47,946 nt of DNA from the NCBI GenBank assembly GCA_900542045.1, contig UQMI01000025.1, positions 1-47,946 of the forward strand. Reading direction: 5' to 3'. Positions 40,110 to 47,946 of this stretch are shown here, piece by piece (the first letter of the stretch is position 1; each line of letters opens with the position of its first letter). The position numbers and the translations under genes are program-made. The notes beneath the pieces are model-generated. The model saw only the letters and a list, made by a program, of their open reading frames with translations, searched no databases and was not told where the DNA came from. Source of the stretch: an uncultured Blautia sp. (lineage in GTDB: Bacteria; Bacillota; Clostridia; Lachnospirales; Lachnospiraceae).

Positions 40110-42201
40110 AATATTTGCCAAACTCCGTGAAAAAAACAAAGGGCAGTACCGGATGCTGGCATTCTGCATCTTTCTCTCCGTACTGCTGATCTCTTCCTTT
40201 GCCCTGATGTATCTGGGACCAACCGTACAGGATTTCATACAGGAAGGCGGAGATACCAGCAAAATGGCCATGCTGCTCATGGGTGCCACCGCTGTGGGCT
40301 GCTCTATTTTCACCCTCTATGCCTCCATGCTGTTTTTCCGGTACAAAAGCCGGGAATATGGAATTTTCCTGGCTTTAGGCGAATCCAAGAAACAGCTGAA
40401 AAAACTTCTTTTCAAAGAACTGGCCCTTGTGACTGCAGGCGCAGCTGCCGCAGGATTGATCGCGGCCATTCCGGCCTCCTGGCTGATCTGGAAACTGTTT
40501 GAAATATTCCTGGTTTCCACCCGGGAAATGCAGTATCGTTTCGGCATCACCGGATTTCTGGTGGGGATCGGATTTGCTGTTATCCTGGCACTTCTGCTGG
40601 GTATTGCTGCCCGGCGTTTTGTAAAACGCTCCAACATCATGGACATCCTCCGCACCCAGCATCAGCCGGAAATGGTGAAAAAGATTCCCGGCTGGACTTT
40701 TCCTCTTGGTATTGTGCTGATCCCTCTGGGCATCCTGCTGGCCCTGGGTATCCCCCAGATCTTCGTCTATGTTCTGGGACTGGGCGCTCCGGCCATCGTC
40801 AACCTGTTTTATCTTCTGTCTGTGGTTGGCATCTACCTGGTCCTGCTGAACATTGTGGCCAAAACCGGCTCAGAGAAAAGCAAAAAGAAATTCTACAAAA
40901 ATATGGTATCGGTAAGCCTGATGCGCTTCTCTGCCCGATCCACCACCCGCAATATGTGCGTGATCGTACTTCTGCTCTTTGCCAGTATGTTTGCCTGCTT
41001 CTATGGAATGCTCTACACGAATTCCACCGGTTACCGGGATCAGGGGAATTCCAAAGGCTTTGCCATGCATTATCCCATCGAAGAAGAACAGATCACAGAA
41101 GAAGACATTCGCAGCACCGCCGAAGAATACCAGATGCAGGTAGAAGACTATGCCCAGGCCGAAGCCGCCAACCTGGTCATCTCCTATACTCATACCGACT
41201 ACACGGATGACGGAAAATATGTGACCCTCAGTCAGGACGATGCAAAAAATGCCCTGTTCTTCTCCGCTTCCGCTTATGAGACCCTTACCGGACGGAATGC
41301 AGAAATCCCTCAGGGCAGTTACTGCACTCTGACTACTACCAATTATCAGGAAAATATCTGGTATTTCCTGGATGGCGTATACAGTGTCCTGAATCCGGAC
41401 ACCAACACCAGACAGGATCTCTCCTTCGCCGGTACTCTGGAATACGACAATCTGGCCAATATGAGCGATCCCTATGCCTATGTCTTGAATGACAGTGATT
41501 ACAATACTCTGACTCAGGGACTGAGCGCCTCCTGGATGGAGCAGGTGGTATTGTTTAATGTGGCAGATCCTTCCAATTCTTATGACTTTGCCCAGGCTCT
41601 TTATACCCAGTATGTGGAACACGCCTCCGATCTTTCTGACCATGTCGGTTATTATGACCGATGGGAAGAGATCCAGGCCCAGAATGCCGGAGAAACTTAT
41701 ATGTATGGCAATCCTGTAAATATCAGTCTGGACAACACCCAGCTTCGGGGAAACTGGCGGTATGCCCCGGATTTCCTGATCCTTACCCAACAGGACGTCC
41801 TGCAGCTCTACAGTGTTTACATCCTGCTCTGCCTGTATATCTTTATTATCACGCTGGCGGCTGCATCCGTGATGACCTATGTACGGGGTATCTCCGTAGC
41901 AGCAGATAACCGGGACGTTTTTCTCAGCCTTCAGAAGCTGGGGGCTGATGCCGGCTATCAGCGTCGGGTCCTGAACAGTCAGCTTTCCAAGATCTTTACG
42001 TATCCCGGAATTCTTGGCTGCGGAGTGGGACTTCTCTTTTCCGTTATCATCTGCGGCACCAATGACCACAGATACACGCCTGATGAACTGATGAACCTGG
42101 GAATCCTCCTTGGAATCAGTCTTCTGGTCCTGGTATTTCTGTATCTCATGTACCGCAAGGTAAAAAAACAGGCCGAAACCATCGTGGGAATCCACGAATA
42201 A
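40096..42201 (+). CDS. FtsX-type ABC transporter permease with large extracellular loop
   Basis: A 701-residue permease. ATG 40096 (MTMNKIF) follows GGGAGG by eight bases, overlapping the ATPase gene by 14 bases. Hydrophobic segments occur near residues 20-45, 55-80, 110-140, 150-175, 200-260 and at the C-terminus (about 570-700). The stretch of about 310-560 is polar and soluble, the large extracellular domain typical of BceB-like transporters. This type usually senses or removes cell-wall-active peptides. It is followed by a bidirectional terminator. Confidence 0.88.
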   Translation: MTMNKIFAKLREKNKGQYRMLAFCIFLSVLLISSFALMYLGPTVQDFIQEGGDTSKMAMLLMGATAVGCSIFTLYASMLFFRYKSREYGIFLALGESKKQLKKLLFKELALVTAGAAAAGLIAAIPASWLIWKLFEIFLVSTREMQYRFGITGFLVGIGFAVILALLLGIAARRFVKRSNIMDILRTQHQPEMVKKIPGWTFPLGIVLIPLGILLALGIPQIFVYVLGLGAPAIVNLFYLLSVVGIYLVLLNIVAKTGSEKSKKKFYKNMVSVSLMRFSARSTTRNMCVIVLLLFASMFACFYGMLYTNSTGYRDQGNSKGFAMHYPIEEEQITEEDIRSTAEEYQMQVEDYAQAEAANLVISYTHTDYTDDGKYVTLSQDDAKNALFFSASAYETLTGRNAEIPQGSYCTLTTTNYQENIWYFLDGVYSVLNPDTNTRQDLSFAGTLEYDNLANMSDPYAYVLNDSDYNTLTQGLSASWMEQVVLFNVADPSNSYDFAQALYTQYVEHASDLSDHVGYYDRWEEIQAQNAGETYMYGNPVNISLDNTQLRGNWRYAPDFLILTQQDVLQLYSVYILLCLYIFIITLAAASVMTYVRGISVAADNRDVFLSLQKLGADAGYQRRVLNSQLSKIFTYPGILGCGVGLLFSVIICGTNDHRYTPDELMNLGILLGISLLVLVFLYLMYRKVKKQAETIVGIHE

Positions 42202-42248
42202 AAAACGTTCATTTCCATAAATGTATGCCCTCCGGGCACGACCAAAAG

Positions 42249-42271
42249 GGAGCCATCTGTACGATGGCTCC
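42249..42271. terminator. Bidirectional terminator after the ABC permease
   Basis: GGAGCCATC (42249-42257) and GATGGCTCC (42263-42271) form a perfect stem with a five-base loop. T-rich sequence follows on both strands (TCTTTG and CTTTTGG). It separates the permease from the DUF1540 gene facing it. Confidence 0.75.
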
Positions 42272-42283
42272 TCTTTGAAATTC

Positions 42284-42598
42284 TTATTTGCATTGAAAGG
42301 TTCCGCATCTGGTGTCCTGGCTGGAACAGGCATCTGTCCCTGCAATATCCACAGAACCGGCCGCGCACTGTTCATTTTCATTGTAGACACAGGAACAGGC
42401 CTTGCAGTCTACCTGAATGGTCTTGCAGCCACAGCTGCTGCAGCTCTGATTGGTAAACTGACTTCTCTCACGAAAGCTGGCACAGCTTGTTTCATCTGCA
42501 GCCGTTGCCTGAGCTCCGTCTACTTTAATATCTCCTTTACTGCAGAGATTGTCTGTGTTGTAATAACAGGTCGTTGCTGTACATCTTAAATTTGGCAT
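42284..42598 (-). CDS. Cys-rich protein with two DUF1540 domains
   Basis: A 104-residue protein. ATG 42598 (MPNLRCTATTC) has AAGGAGG at good spacing; an ATG two codons earlier is too close. Two repeated units are visible: C-x5-C-x5-C (CTATTCYYNTDNLC) ending 'TSCASF', and 'VDCKACSCVYNENEQC' ending 'TRCGTF', with a CSSCGC bridge between. The cysteines suggest metal or disulfide binding, but DUF1540 has no settled role. It is a single gene facing the ABC permease. Confidence 0.85.
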   Translation of the reverse strand: MPNLRCTATTCYYNTDNLCSKGDIKVDGAQATAADETSCASFRERSQFTNQSCSSCGCKTIQVDCKACSCVYNENEQCAAGSVDIAGTDACSSQDTRCGTFQCK

Positions 42599-42780
42599 GT
42601 CCATTTCCTCCTTTTCATTACGTCTTATCTGCCGTGCTGACACACGGCAATGATGGAATTCCCATAAGGTATGTCCATCCATATTCTGTACAGCAATTGC
42701 TTTTTTTATACTTGCGCCAACGTGTTTTTGTACAACAGGGAAGTGGGAGTAAGATGTCCACCGGACATTTTGCTCTCATA
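42599..42780. other. Gene-free stretch upstream of the DUF1540 gene
   Basis: The gap from the DUF1540 start to the palindromic element. It presumably contains the DUF1540 promoter on the minus strand, but I find no match good enough to place it. No gene or RNA seen. Confidence 0.35.
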
Positions 42781-42842
42781 CGGAGCGTTTTTATGTGATA
42801 GGGGGCAGAACGAAACGTTCTGCTTTTCCATCACACAAAAAA
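42781..42842 (-). repeat. Terminator-coupled palindromic element, copy C
   Basis: The best-preserved core: GCAGAACG-AAA-CGTTCTGC is perfect, flanked by TTTTTATGTGAT and ATCACACAAAAAAA arms and CGGAGCG at the left edge, as in copies A and B. On the minus strand it directly follows the ftsZ terminator. Confidence 0.8.
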
Positions 42843-42900
42843 ATACCCCTCAGCTTTTCTGCAGTTCCATATTCACAGTCTGCAGTCCGCTGCGGGGTAT
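42836..42900 (-). terminator. ftsZ terminator
   Basis: On the minus strand ATACCCC (42900-42894) and GGGGTAT (42849-42843) form the outer stem, CTGCAG elements can pair inside, and TTTTTTT follows (42842-42837). It lies 57 bases after the ftsZ stop codon. Confidence 0.7.
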
Positions 42901-42956
42901 CTGATCAGGAGCCGGGTGCCTGACAGGCATCTGCCGCCCCTGTATTTTAATTCATT

Positions 42957-44114
42957 TTATTTGCGTTTCAGGAAGTCCGGAATCTGGATATCCTTCTTCT
43001 GCACGGTGCTGGTAGGCATCTTCGGAGAAGTAAAGGTTGTGTTCAGATTCGGTATGTTCAGATTCGGCATTCCATTGCTGCCGACAGCACCGGAAGTACT
43101 GCCTGTGCTTCTCTTATTGCTGAAAGAAGAATTGGACACTCTGCCGAAGGTCGGCTTATTGGCAGTATCCGTCAATCCTGTGGCAATTACCGTAATTCTG
43201 GCTGCATCGGCAACCGTATCATCATACATTGCACCAAAAATAATGTTGGCATCATCACCGGCCAGCTCCTGTACATAGCTTGCGGCGTCGTTGGCATCCA
43301 TAAGTGAGATATCGCCGGAAATATTGATGATCACATGAGTTGCGCCCTTGATGGTGGTCTCCAGCAGAGGACTGGCCACTGCCTGCTGTACAGCTTCCAG
43401 AGCCTTGTCGTCTCCTCTTGCCTCGCCAATACCGATATGGGCAATTCCCTTGCCGGTCATAACTGTCTGCACATCTGCGAAGTCCAGGTTGATCAGAGCA
43501 GGCAGATTGATCAGGTCGGTGATTCCCTGTACAGCCTGCTGCAGCACCTCATCGGCCTTCTTCAGCGCTTCCGGCATGGTGGTGCGGCGGTCTACGATCT
43601 CCAGAAGTTTATCGTTCGGGATCACGATCAGTGTGTCTACGTTTTCCTTTAATTTCTCAATGCCGGCCAGGGCATTGTTCATACGGGTCTTGGCCTCGAA
43701 CCGGAATGGTTTTGTCACAACACCAACGGTCAGGATTCCCATTTCCTTGGCTGCGCCGGCGATTACAGGAGCTGCTCCTGTACCGGTTCCGCCGCCCATT
43801 CCGCAGGTAACGAATACCATATCCGCTCCCTCCATCAGGTGTTTTACATCGTCAATGCTTTCTTCCGCTGCTTTCTGTCCTACCTCCGGCTGTGCGCCTG
43901 CACCCAGCCCTTTTGTCACTTTTTCACCGATCTGCAGAACAGTCGGTGCCTTACATAATGTCAAAGCCTGTTTATCGGTGTTCACTCCTACGAATTCAAC
44001 ACCGCCAATGGATTCCTCCACCATTCTATTCACTGCATTATTGCCTGCGCCACCCACACCGATCACGATGATCTTTGCAGATGATTCGGCTTCGTTTGTC
44101 ATAATTTCTAACAA
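42957..44114 (-). CDS. ftsZ: Cell division protein FtsZ
   Basis: A 385-residue tubulin-like GTPase forming the division ring. The GTP-binding tubulin signature [13 protein letters not shown], '[14 protein letters not shown]' and '[11 protein letters not shown]' (T7 loop) are present. After the globular core (about 1-318) comes a Ser/Thr/Asn-rich linker and the conserved C-terminal peptide [11 protein letters not shown], which binds FtsA/SepF. It follows ftsQ after 135 bases that contain its own promoter. The terminator is at 42836-42900. Confidence 0.98.
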   Translation of the reverse strand: MLEIMTNEAESSAKIIVIGVGGAGNNAVNRMVEESIGGVEFVGVNTDKQALTLCKAPTVLQIGEKVTKGLGAGAQPEVGQKAAEESIDDVKHLMEGADMVFVTCGMGGGTGTGAAPVIAGAAKEMGILTVGVVTKPFRFEAKTRMNNALAGIEKLKENVDTLIVIPNDKLLEIVDRRTTMPEALKKADEVLQQAVQGITDLINLPALINLDFADVQTVMTGKGIAHIGIGEARGDDKALEAVQQAVASPLLETTIKGATHVIINISGDISLMDANDAASYVQELAGDDANIIFGAMYDDTVADAARITVIATGLTDTANKPTFGRVSNSSFSNKRSTGSTSGAVGSNGMPNLNIPNLNTTFTSPKMPTSTVQKKDIQIPDFLKRK

Positions 44115-44192
44115 CGTGCTTCCTCCTTCTTTATACCCGGTATTTATATTCCCCTATTGACTATTCAGCTTTCATTGTGTACATATAGGTAT

Positions 44193-44221
44193 ATTCTATA
44201 TTTTTTTTTTTCATTTATCAA
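44193..44221 (-). promoter_or_regulatory. ftsZ promoter
   Basis: On the minus strand TTGATA (44221-44216), a 17-base A-rich spacer, then TAGAAT (44198-44193). It allows ftsZ expression independent of the upstream ftsW-murA-ftsQ genes. Confidence 0.6.
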
Positions 44222-44249
44222 CCGTTAATTTGGATTTTTTTCACTTTTT

Positions 44250-45371
44250 TCAATAATTTTCGCCATCGGCACCGGTATCTTCGCCATAATTCTCTTCGGA
44301 ATTTTCATCCGTATCTGAATACGCATCACTTCCCCAGGTATTGTCCTGATAAGTGCTGTTTTCATAGACCTCCTCATCGCTTGTGCCTTCCTCCGTTCCA
44401 TCTCCGGATCCCTGCGTCTCCCCGTAAGAATCCTCGCTGGAGCCATCTTCACTGTAGCTGTCTTCGGCATATCCGTCCTCAGTATAGGTCTCATCACCAT
44501 ATTCATTCTCTGTGTATTCCTCTTCCGAATACCCTTCTTCTGCGTTTGTATCTGACGTTTCTCCGGTATCCGTATATGTGTCTGTCTCTCCGGAAGTATC
44601 CTCTCCCGTATCTGTACCGGTATCTGTTTCCTCCTGTTCAAAGGTAATCGTCTTCACATCTGCTGTGACATTCTCCATATGGAGGATTCCTTTCTGTCCG
44701 CTTATCTTGGGCAGGATCGCGATCAGCCGCGCCATTTTATCTTCCAGATAGCTGTCCTTGCCCAGCATTACTGTGATATCTCCATATTCCAGTGTAATCG
44801 CATAATTCGCGTCAAAATAAATATGATCCGGTATCAGATCGTTTTTTTCAAATATTCTGGCCAGACTTACAGCTGTATTCAGCACACTTTCGTCCTCAAT
44901 AGCCAGCTCATCCTCCAGAGCCACCGAATCCACTTCCAGTCCCTCAAAATACGGGATCTTTTCGTCTCGTTCCGTGGAACTTTCTATGATCTTTCCGGTC
45001 CTGTCAAAATACATATAGCAGTCCAGAAACGGAATACAGCCCACCGGCTGCTTTTCGATCACACTGATCGCAATGGTATTGCGATTTACCTGCCGCACTT
45101 CAAACCCTTCCACAAAAGGAACATCTTCCACAGAATTGCTGTAAAGCCCCGGTGCCAGCACGGAATTATAGGCCAGGGGGCCCCGAAGGACCATCTCACG
45201 GATTTCCTCTTCCGTATAGCGGTCACTTACCATTACTTCCACATTTTCTACACGGAAATATACAAAGAAAGCAATAATCCCGGCAATCACAAGGCCTGCC
45301 CCGCTTCCCAGCAGGATCCGTATGGTTTTTTTGTTCAGTTTCCATTTCTTATGGTAATTGGATGTTCGCAT
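44250..45371 (-). CDS. ftsQ: Division protein FtsQ/DivIB with long acidic Tyr-rich tail
   Basis: A 373-residue bitopic protein. ATG 45371 (MRTSNYHKKWKL) has GAGG seven bases upstream. A basic cytoplasmic start is followed by one membrane segment ('LLGSGAGLVIAGIIAFFVYF'), a POTRA domain ('VENVEVMVSDRYTEEEI...') and the FtsQ beta domain. The last 125 residues are a low-complexity acidic tail of Glu, Asp, Tyr, Ser, Thr and Gly, with YSEE/YTEN/YGDE-type short repeats. The tail is extracellular and has no counterpart in the usual DivIB length of about 260. It follows murA by 17 bases and bridges the divisome. Confidence 0.85.
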   Translation of the reverse strand: MRTSNYHKKWKLNKKTIRILLGSGAGLVIAGIIAFFVYFRVENVEVMVSDRYTEEEIREMVLRGPLAYNSVLAPGLYSNSVEDVPFVEGFEVRQVNRNTIAISVIEKQPVGCIPFLDCYMYFDRTGKIIESSTERDEKIPYFEGLEVDSVALEDELAIEDESVLNTAVSLARIFEKNDLIPDHIYFDANYAITLEYGDITVMLGKDSYLEDKMARLIAILPKISGQKGILHMENVTADVKTITFEQEETDTGTDTGEDTSGETDTYTDTGETSDTNAEEGYSEEEYTENEYGDETYTEDGYAEDSYSEDGSSEDSYGETQGSGDGTEEGTSDEEVYENSTYQDNTWGSDAYSDTDENSEENYGEDTGADGENY

Positions 45372-45388
45372 TCTGTTTCCTCTGTATT

Positions 45389-46645
45389 CTATGTTGAAAT
45401 TCTTCCGCCCAGGCTGCAAAGGTCCTGACAAATGTTCTCATATCCACGGCTGATATAACTGCAGCCGTGGATCACTGTCTCTCCCTGTGCCGCCAGACCG
45501 GCGATCACCAGAGCGGCGCCTCCCCGCAGCTCCATGGCCGTTACCTCACAGCCAGTAAGCTCCGGTACGCCTGTGATACAGGCAGTCCTGCCATGGACAC
45601 AGATCCGTGCTCCCATTTTGCCGAGCTCGCCTGCCACCTTATAACGGTCATCAAATATGTTCTCCACCAGACAGCTTTCTCCCCGGGCAACTGCCAGAAC
45701 CGCCATCAGCGGTGACTGCAGATCTGTGGGAAATCCCGGATAAACAGCCGTTTCCAGATACGCCACCGGCAGCTTTGCCTTCCGGCTGTCAGCTATTAGT
45801 GTACCACTGTTCCTCTCATATTGTCCACCCATTTTCCCGTAGACACGCAAGAAAGCCTCCAGCTCCCCTGCCGGACAGTTTTCCAGAACGATTTTTCCCC
45901 GGGTGGCGGCCCCGGCACAGAGGTAAGTTCCCGCCACAATCCGGTCCGGCGGAATCCGGTATTCCACATCCCGCAGACGGGAAACACCTGTGATACGTAT
46001 GGTTCCCGTACCGGCTCCTTCAATCCTGGCTCCCAGCTTTCTGAGAAAATCCTGCAGCCACCAGATCTCCGGCTCTCTGGCACAATTATGGAGATAGGTG
46101 GTTCCTCTGGCACAGACTGCCGCCAGAATCCCCTGCTCCGTAGCTCCCACGCTTGGGAAGGAAAAAACAACATGACAGCCTTTTAGACAGCGGGCACTGG
46201 CGTAAACACCTTCTTCTCTCTCCTCAATTCTGGCTCCCAGCTTCCGCAGCAGCATCAGGTGCAGGTTAATGGGCCGTTTTCCAATGACACAGCCGCCCGG
46301 ATATCCAATACACCCTTCTCCCATACGACTTAAGAGAACACCCAGGAGGATCACAGAGGAGCGCATTTTTCCGGTAAATTCTTCAGCGACCTGTGTTCCC
46401 TCCACATTACGGCAATCCAGAAACAGAGAATTCCCTTCCCACCAGCTTACCACTCCCAGGCTTTTCAGGATCGCTTCCATACAAAATACATCATCTATTT
46501 TAGGACATCCGTGAAGCACTGTGATGCCTTCATGCAAAAGAGCGGCCGCCATGATCGGCAATGCCGCATTTTTCGACCCCTGTATGCATACGTTGCCATG
46601 CAGCGGTACTCCTCCCATAATCCGGAACTGCTCCACTCCCCACAC
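45389..46645 (-). CDS. murA: UDP-N-acetylglucosamine 1-carboxyvinyltransferase MurA
   Basis: A 418-residue enzyme for the first committed step of peptidoglycan synthesis, transferring enolpyruvate to UDP-GlcNAc. Two repeated inside-out barrels are typical. The opening 'GSKNAALPIMAAALL' and the active-site loop 'YPGGCVIGKRPINLHL' with the catalytic, fosfomycin-sensitive Cys are present; 'PGFPTDLQSPLMA' and the C-terminal 'ELRGGAALVIAGL' are conserved. It lies 26 bases after ftsW in the division cluster. Confidence 0.95.
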   Translation of the reverse strand: MWGVEQFRIMGGVPLHGNVCIQGSKNAALPIMAAALLHEGITVLHGCPKIDDVFCMEAILKSLGVVSWWEGNSLFLDCRNVEGTQVAEEFTGKMRSSVILLGVLLSRMGEGCIGYPGGCVIGKRPINLHLMLLRKLGARIEEREEGVYASARCLKGCHVVFSFPSVGATEQGILAAVCARGTTYLHNCAREPEIWWLQDFLRKLGARIEGAGTGTIRITGVSRLRDVEYRIPPDRIVAGTYLCAGAATRGKIVLENCPAGELEAFLRVYGKMGGQYERNSGTLIADSRKAKLPVAYLETAVYPGFPTDLQSPLMAVLAVARGESCLVENIFDDRYKVAGELGKMGARICVHGRTACITGVPELTGCEVTAMELRGGAALVIAGLAAQGETVIHGCSYISRGYENICQDLCSLGGRIST

Positions 46646-46671
46646 TCCCAGCCATCCTCTTACCCTCTATT

Positions 46672-47769
46672 TTATGCAGAGCCGGATTTTTGGTGACGGC
46701 TCACACTCAGGGCCAGGCCCATCTCTCCCAGCAGGAACAGGACCGAGGTCCCTCCGTAGCTGATAAACGGCAGAGTAATTCCTGTATTTGGAATGGTATT
46801 GGTCACCACAGCGATATTTAAGATAACCTGAATCGCCATATGTCCCATGATACCGGCGCAGATCATGGCTCCCAGAAGATCCGAAGCATGGACCGCCGTG
46901 ACCATCAGACGCCAGATCAGCAGTATGAATACAAGAATCAGCAGACTGGCACCCACAAGTCCCAGTTCTTCACAGATAATGGAAAAGATCATATCATTCT
47001 GCGCCTCCGGCACAAACCCCAGTTTCTGCAGGCTGCTTCCCAGTCCTTTTCCAAAATACCCGCCGCTTCCAATGGCATACAGGCCCTGAATGGTCTGAAA
47101 TCCTTTTTCATAGGCTTCCGGATTCCTCCAGATTTCCAGACGCTCCAGGCGATAACTCTCCATGGCAAGAAAGACCGAGAGAAAACAGACCCCTGCCACA
47201 CCGATTCCAACAAACTGCAGATAGCGGGGATTCGCAATAAAGATCAGTACGATCCCGATTCCCAGAATGATAATGGCCGTACTCAGATTATTGCTGCCCA
47301 CCAGTCCCACAACCGGCAGCAGCAGGAACAATACTTTGCACATAAACCAAAAACCTGTGGTTTTCTTTGCAGTCGTGTCAATCCGCCAGGCCAGAAACAG
47401 GATCACTGCCACCTTGGCGAATTCTGATGGCTGGAAGGACAAAGGTCCAAGAGCCAGCCACCGCCTGGAGCCATTGTATTCCTGCCCGAAAAATAAAACA
47501 GCTGTAGAAAGCAGAATTGCCAACAGATAGCCCAGAGGCGCCAGAACCGCCAGTCTGTGATAGTCCATCTGGGAGACCAGATACATTACCATCAGCCCCA
47601 GCGCAGTGGCAAACAGCTGTTTTTTTAAATAGTACGCCGGATCATTAAATTTCACCCGTCCATTATAGGCGCTGGTACTGCTCAGAATCACAAGGCCAAA
47701 AACCACCAGAAGCAGGACCAGGATCAACAGAATAAAATCTGCTTTTCCTCTTGTCTTTTTTTCCGGCAT
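46672..47769 (-). CDS. ftsW: Lipid II polymerase FtsW (SEDS family)
   Basis: A 365-residue membrane glycosyltransferase that makes septal peptidoglycan with a class B PBP. ATG 47769 (MPEKKTRGK) has GAGG nine bases upstream. About ten membrane segments and the SEDS motifs are visible: 'RRWLALGPLSFQPSEFAKVA', 'SGGYFGKGLGSSLQKLGFVPEAQNDMIFSIICEELG', and 'PNTGITLPFISYGGTSVLFLL'. The essential Asp of SEDS proteins falls in 'EAQNDMIF'. The cluster ftsW-murA-ftsQ-ftsZ is transcribed on the minus strand. MraY, MurD and MurG genes, if linked, are outside the window. Confidence 0.93.
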   Translation of the reverse strand: MPEKKTRGKADFILLILVLLLVVFGLVILSSTSAYNGRVKFNDPAYYLKKQLFATALGLMVMYLVSQMDYHRLAVLAPLGYLLAILLSTAVLFFGQEYNGSRRWLALGPLSFQPSEFAKVAVILFLAWRIDTTAKKTTGFWFMCKVLFLLLPVVGLVGSNNLSTAIIILGIGIVLIFIANPRYLQFVGIGVAGVCFLSVFLAMESYRLERLEIWRNPEAYEKGFQTIQGLYAIGSGGYFGKGLGSSLQKLGFVPEAQNDMIFSIICEELGLVGASLLILVFILLIWRLMVTAVHASDLLGAMICAGIMGHMAIQVILNIAVVTNTIPNTGITLPFISYGGTSVLFLLGEMGLALSVSRHQKSGSA

Positions 47770-47820
47770 GCAAACACACCTCAACAGGCCGTTTCTAAAT
47801 TATATACGCCGGCATCCCAA

Positions 47821-47913
47821 AAAAGAATCCCGCCGCAGGATTCTCCGCCTGCGGCAGGATGGTCAGAACGAAACGTTCTGCTTCCCTGTCACATAAAAAA
47901 CAGGCTTCGCCTA
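47821..47913 (-). repeat. Terminator-coupled palindromic element, copy D
   Basis: CAGAACG-AAA-CGTTCTG (47863-47880 region) is perfect and is followed by CCCTGTCACATAAAAAA. To its left lies GAATCC...GCAGGATTC with CCGCCTGCGGC, shared with the sequence beside copy A. On the minus strand the hairpin AGGCGAAGCCT and TTTTTT directly precede the element, probably the terminator of the gene beyond the window. Confidence 0.75.
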
Positions 47914-47946
47914 TTCAACTCCCCTGCCCCTCAATCATGAGGGGTT

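Noticed and set aside
40870..42390. 506-codon minus-strand frame opposite the ABC permease
   Set aside because: Antisense shadow; the permease has clear membrane pattern, start site and operon context.
46672..47784. Earlier GTG start for ftsW
   Set aside because: The GTG lies inside the ribosome binding region of the ATG at 47769, which has proper spacing.

Overview
The window looks like a chromosome segment of a gut Firmicute of the Lachnospiraceae type (Blautia or a close relative is my guess). The grounds are protein families typical of that group (DUF1836, DUF4364, the YerC/YecD TrpR-like regulator, a LytTR two-component system beside an ABC transporter, a DUF1540 Cys-rich protein), Firmicute-style sigma-A promoters and strong AGGAGG ribosome binding sites. 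No rRNA, tRNA or CRISPR array is visible.

Region 1 (1-9899) is accessory DNA that reads as one end of an integrative element or prophage remnant abutting the 3' end of rlmD, a type of site used by known integrative elements. It holds a phage-type family A DNA polymerase, a sigma-like HTH protein and a compact defence island. The island's plus-strand operon encodes two small proteins that share a polar, amyloid-like motif (C-terminal in the first, N-terminal in the second), a RloC/PrrC-like AAA ATPase with a CxxC hook, a small XRE regulator and a SacI-like restriction endonuclease. Facing it are an AbrB-like small protein and a C5-cytosine methyltransferase on the minus strand. The two-motif-protein plus RloC-like ATPase module is my best candidate for an undescribed system.

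Region 2 (9900-33146) is mostly ordinary chromosome: rlmD, a small acidic membrane protein, pcrA, an alpha-galactosidase with its MsmEFG-type sugar ABC importer and divergent AraC regulator, a MerR-like DUF1836 regulator with a textbook-placed operator, yerC, a PHP phosphatase, malic enzyme, a radical SAM protein, DUF4364, rarA, a polysaccharide deacetylase, the divergent pdxR / pdxST vitamin B6 locus, and a RelA/SpoT-domain operon with two small unknown genes.

Region 3 (33292-35523) is repeat-rich: a PD-(D/E)XK-like nuclease gene whose 3' end is repeated three times (42-bp period), followed by a 53-bp tandem array of 13 units plus a degenerate one, and a 27-bp array of 6 units.

Region 4 (35682-47946) carries the infC-rpmI-rplT operon with an AUU start and a leader attenuator, a LytTR regulator/sensor kinase pair divergent from a FtsX-type ABC transporter, a DUF1540 protein, and the division genes ftsW-murA-ftsQ-ftsZ. 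A long palindromic element directly following minus-strand terminator T-tracts recurs four times (two copies near 11.3-11.5 kb, one after ftsZ, one upstream of ftsW).
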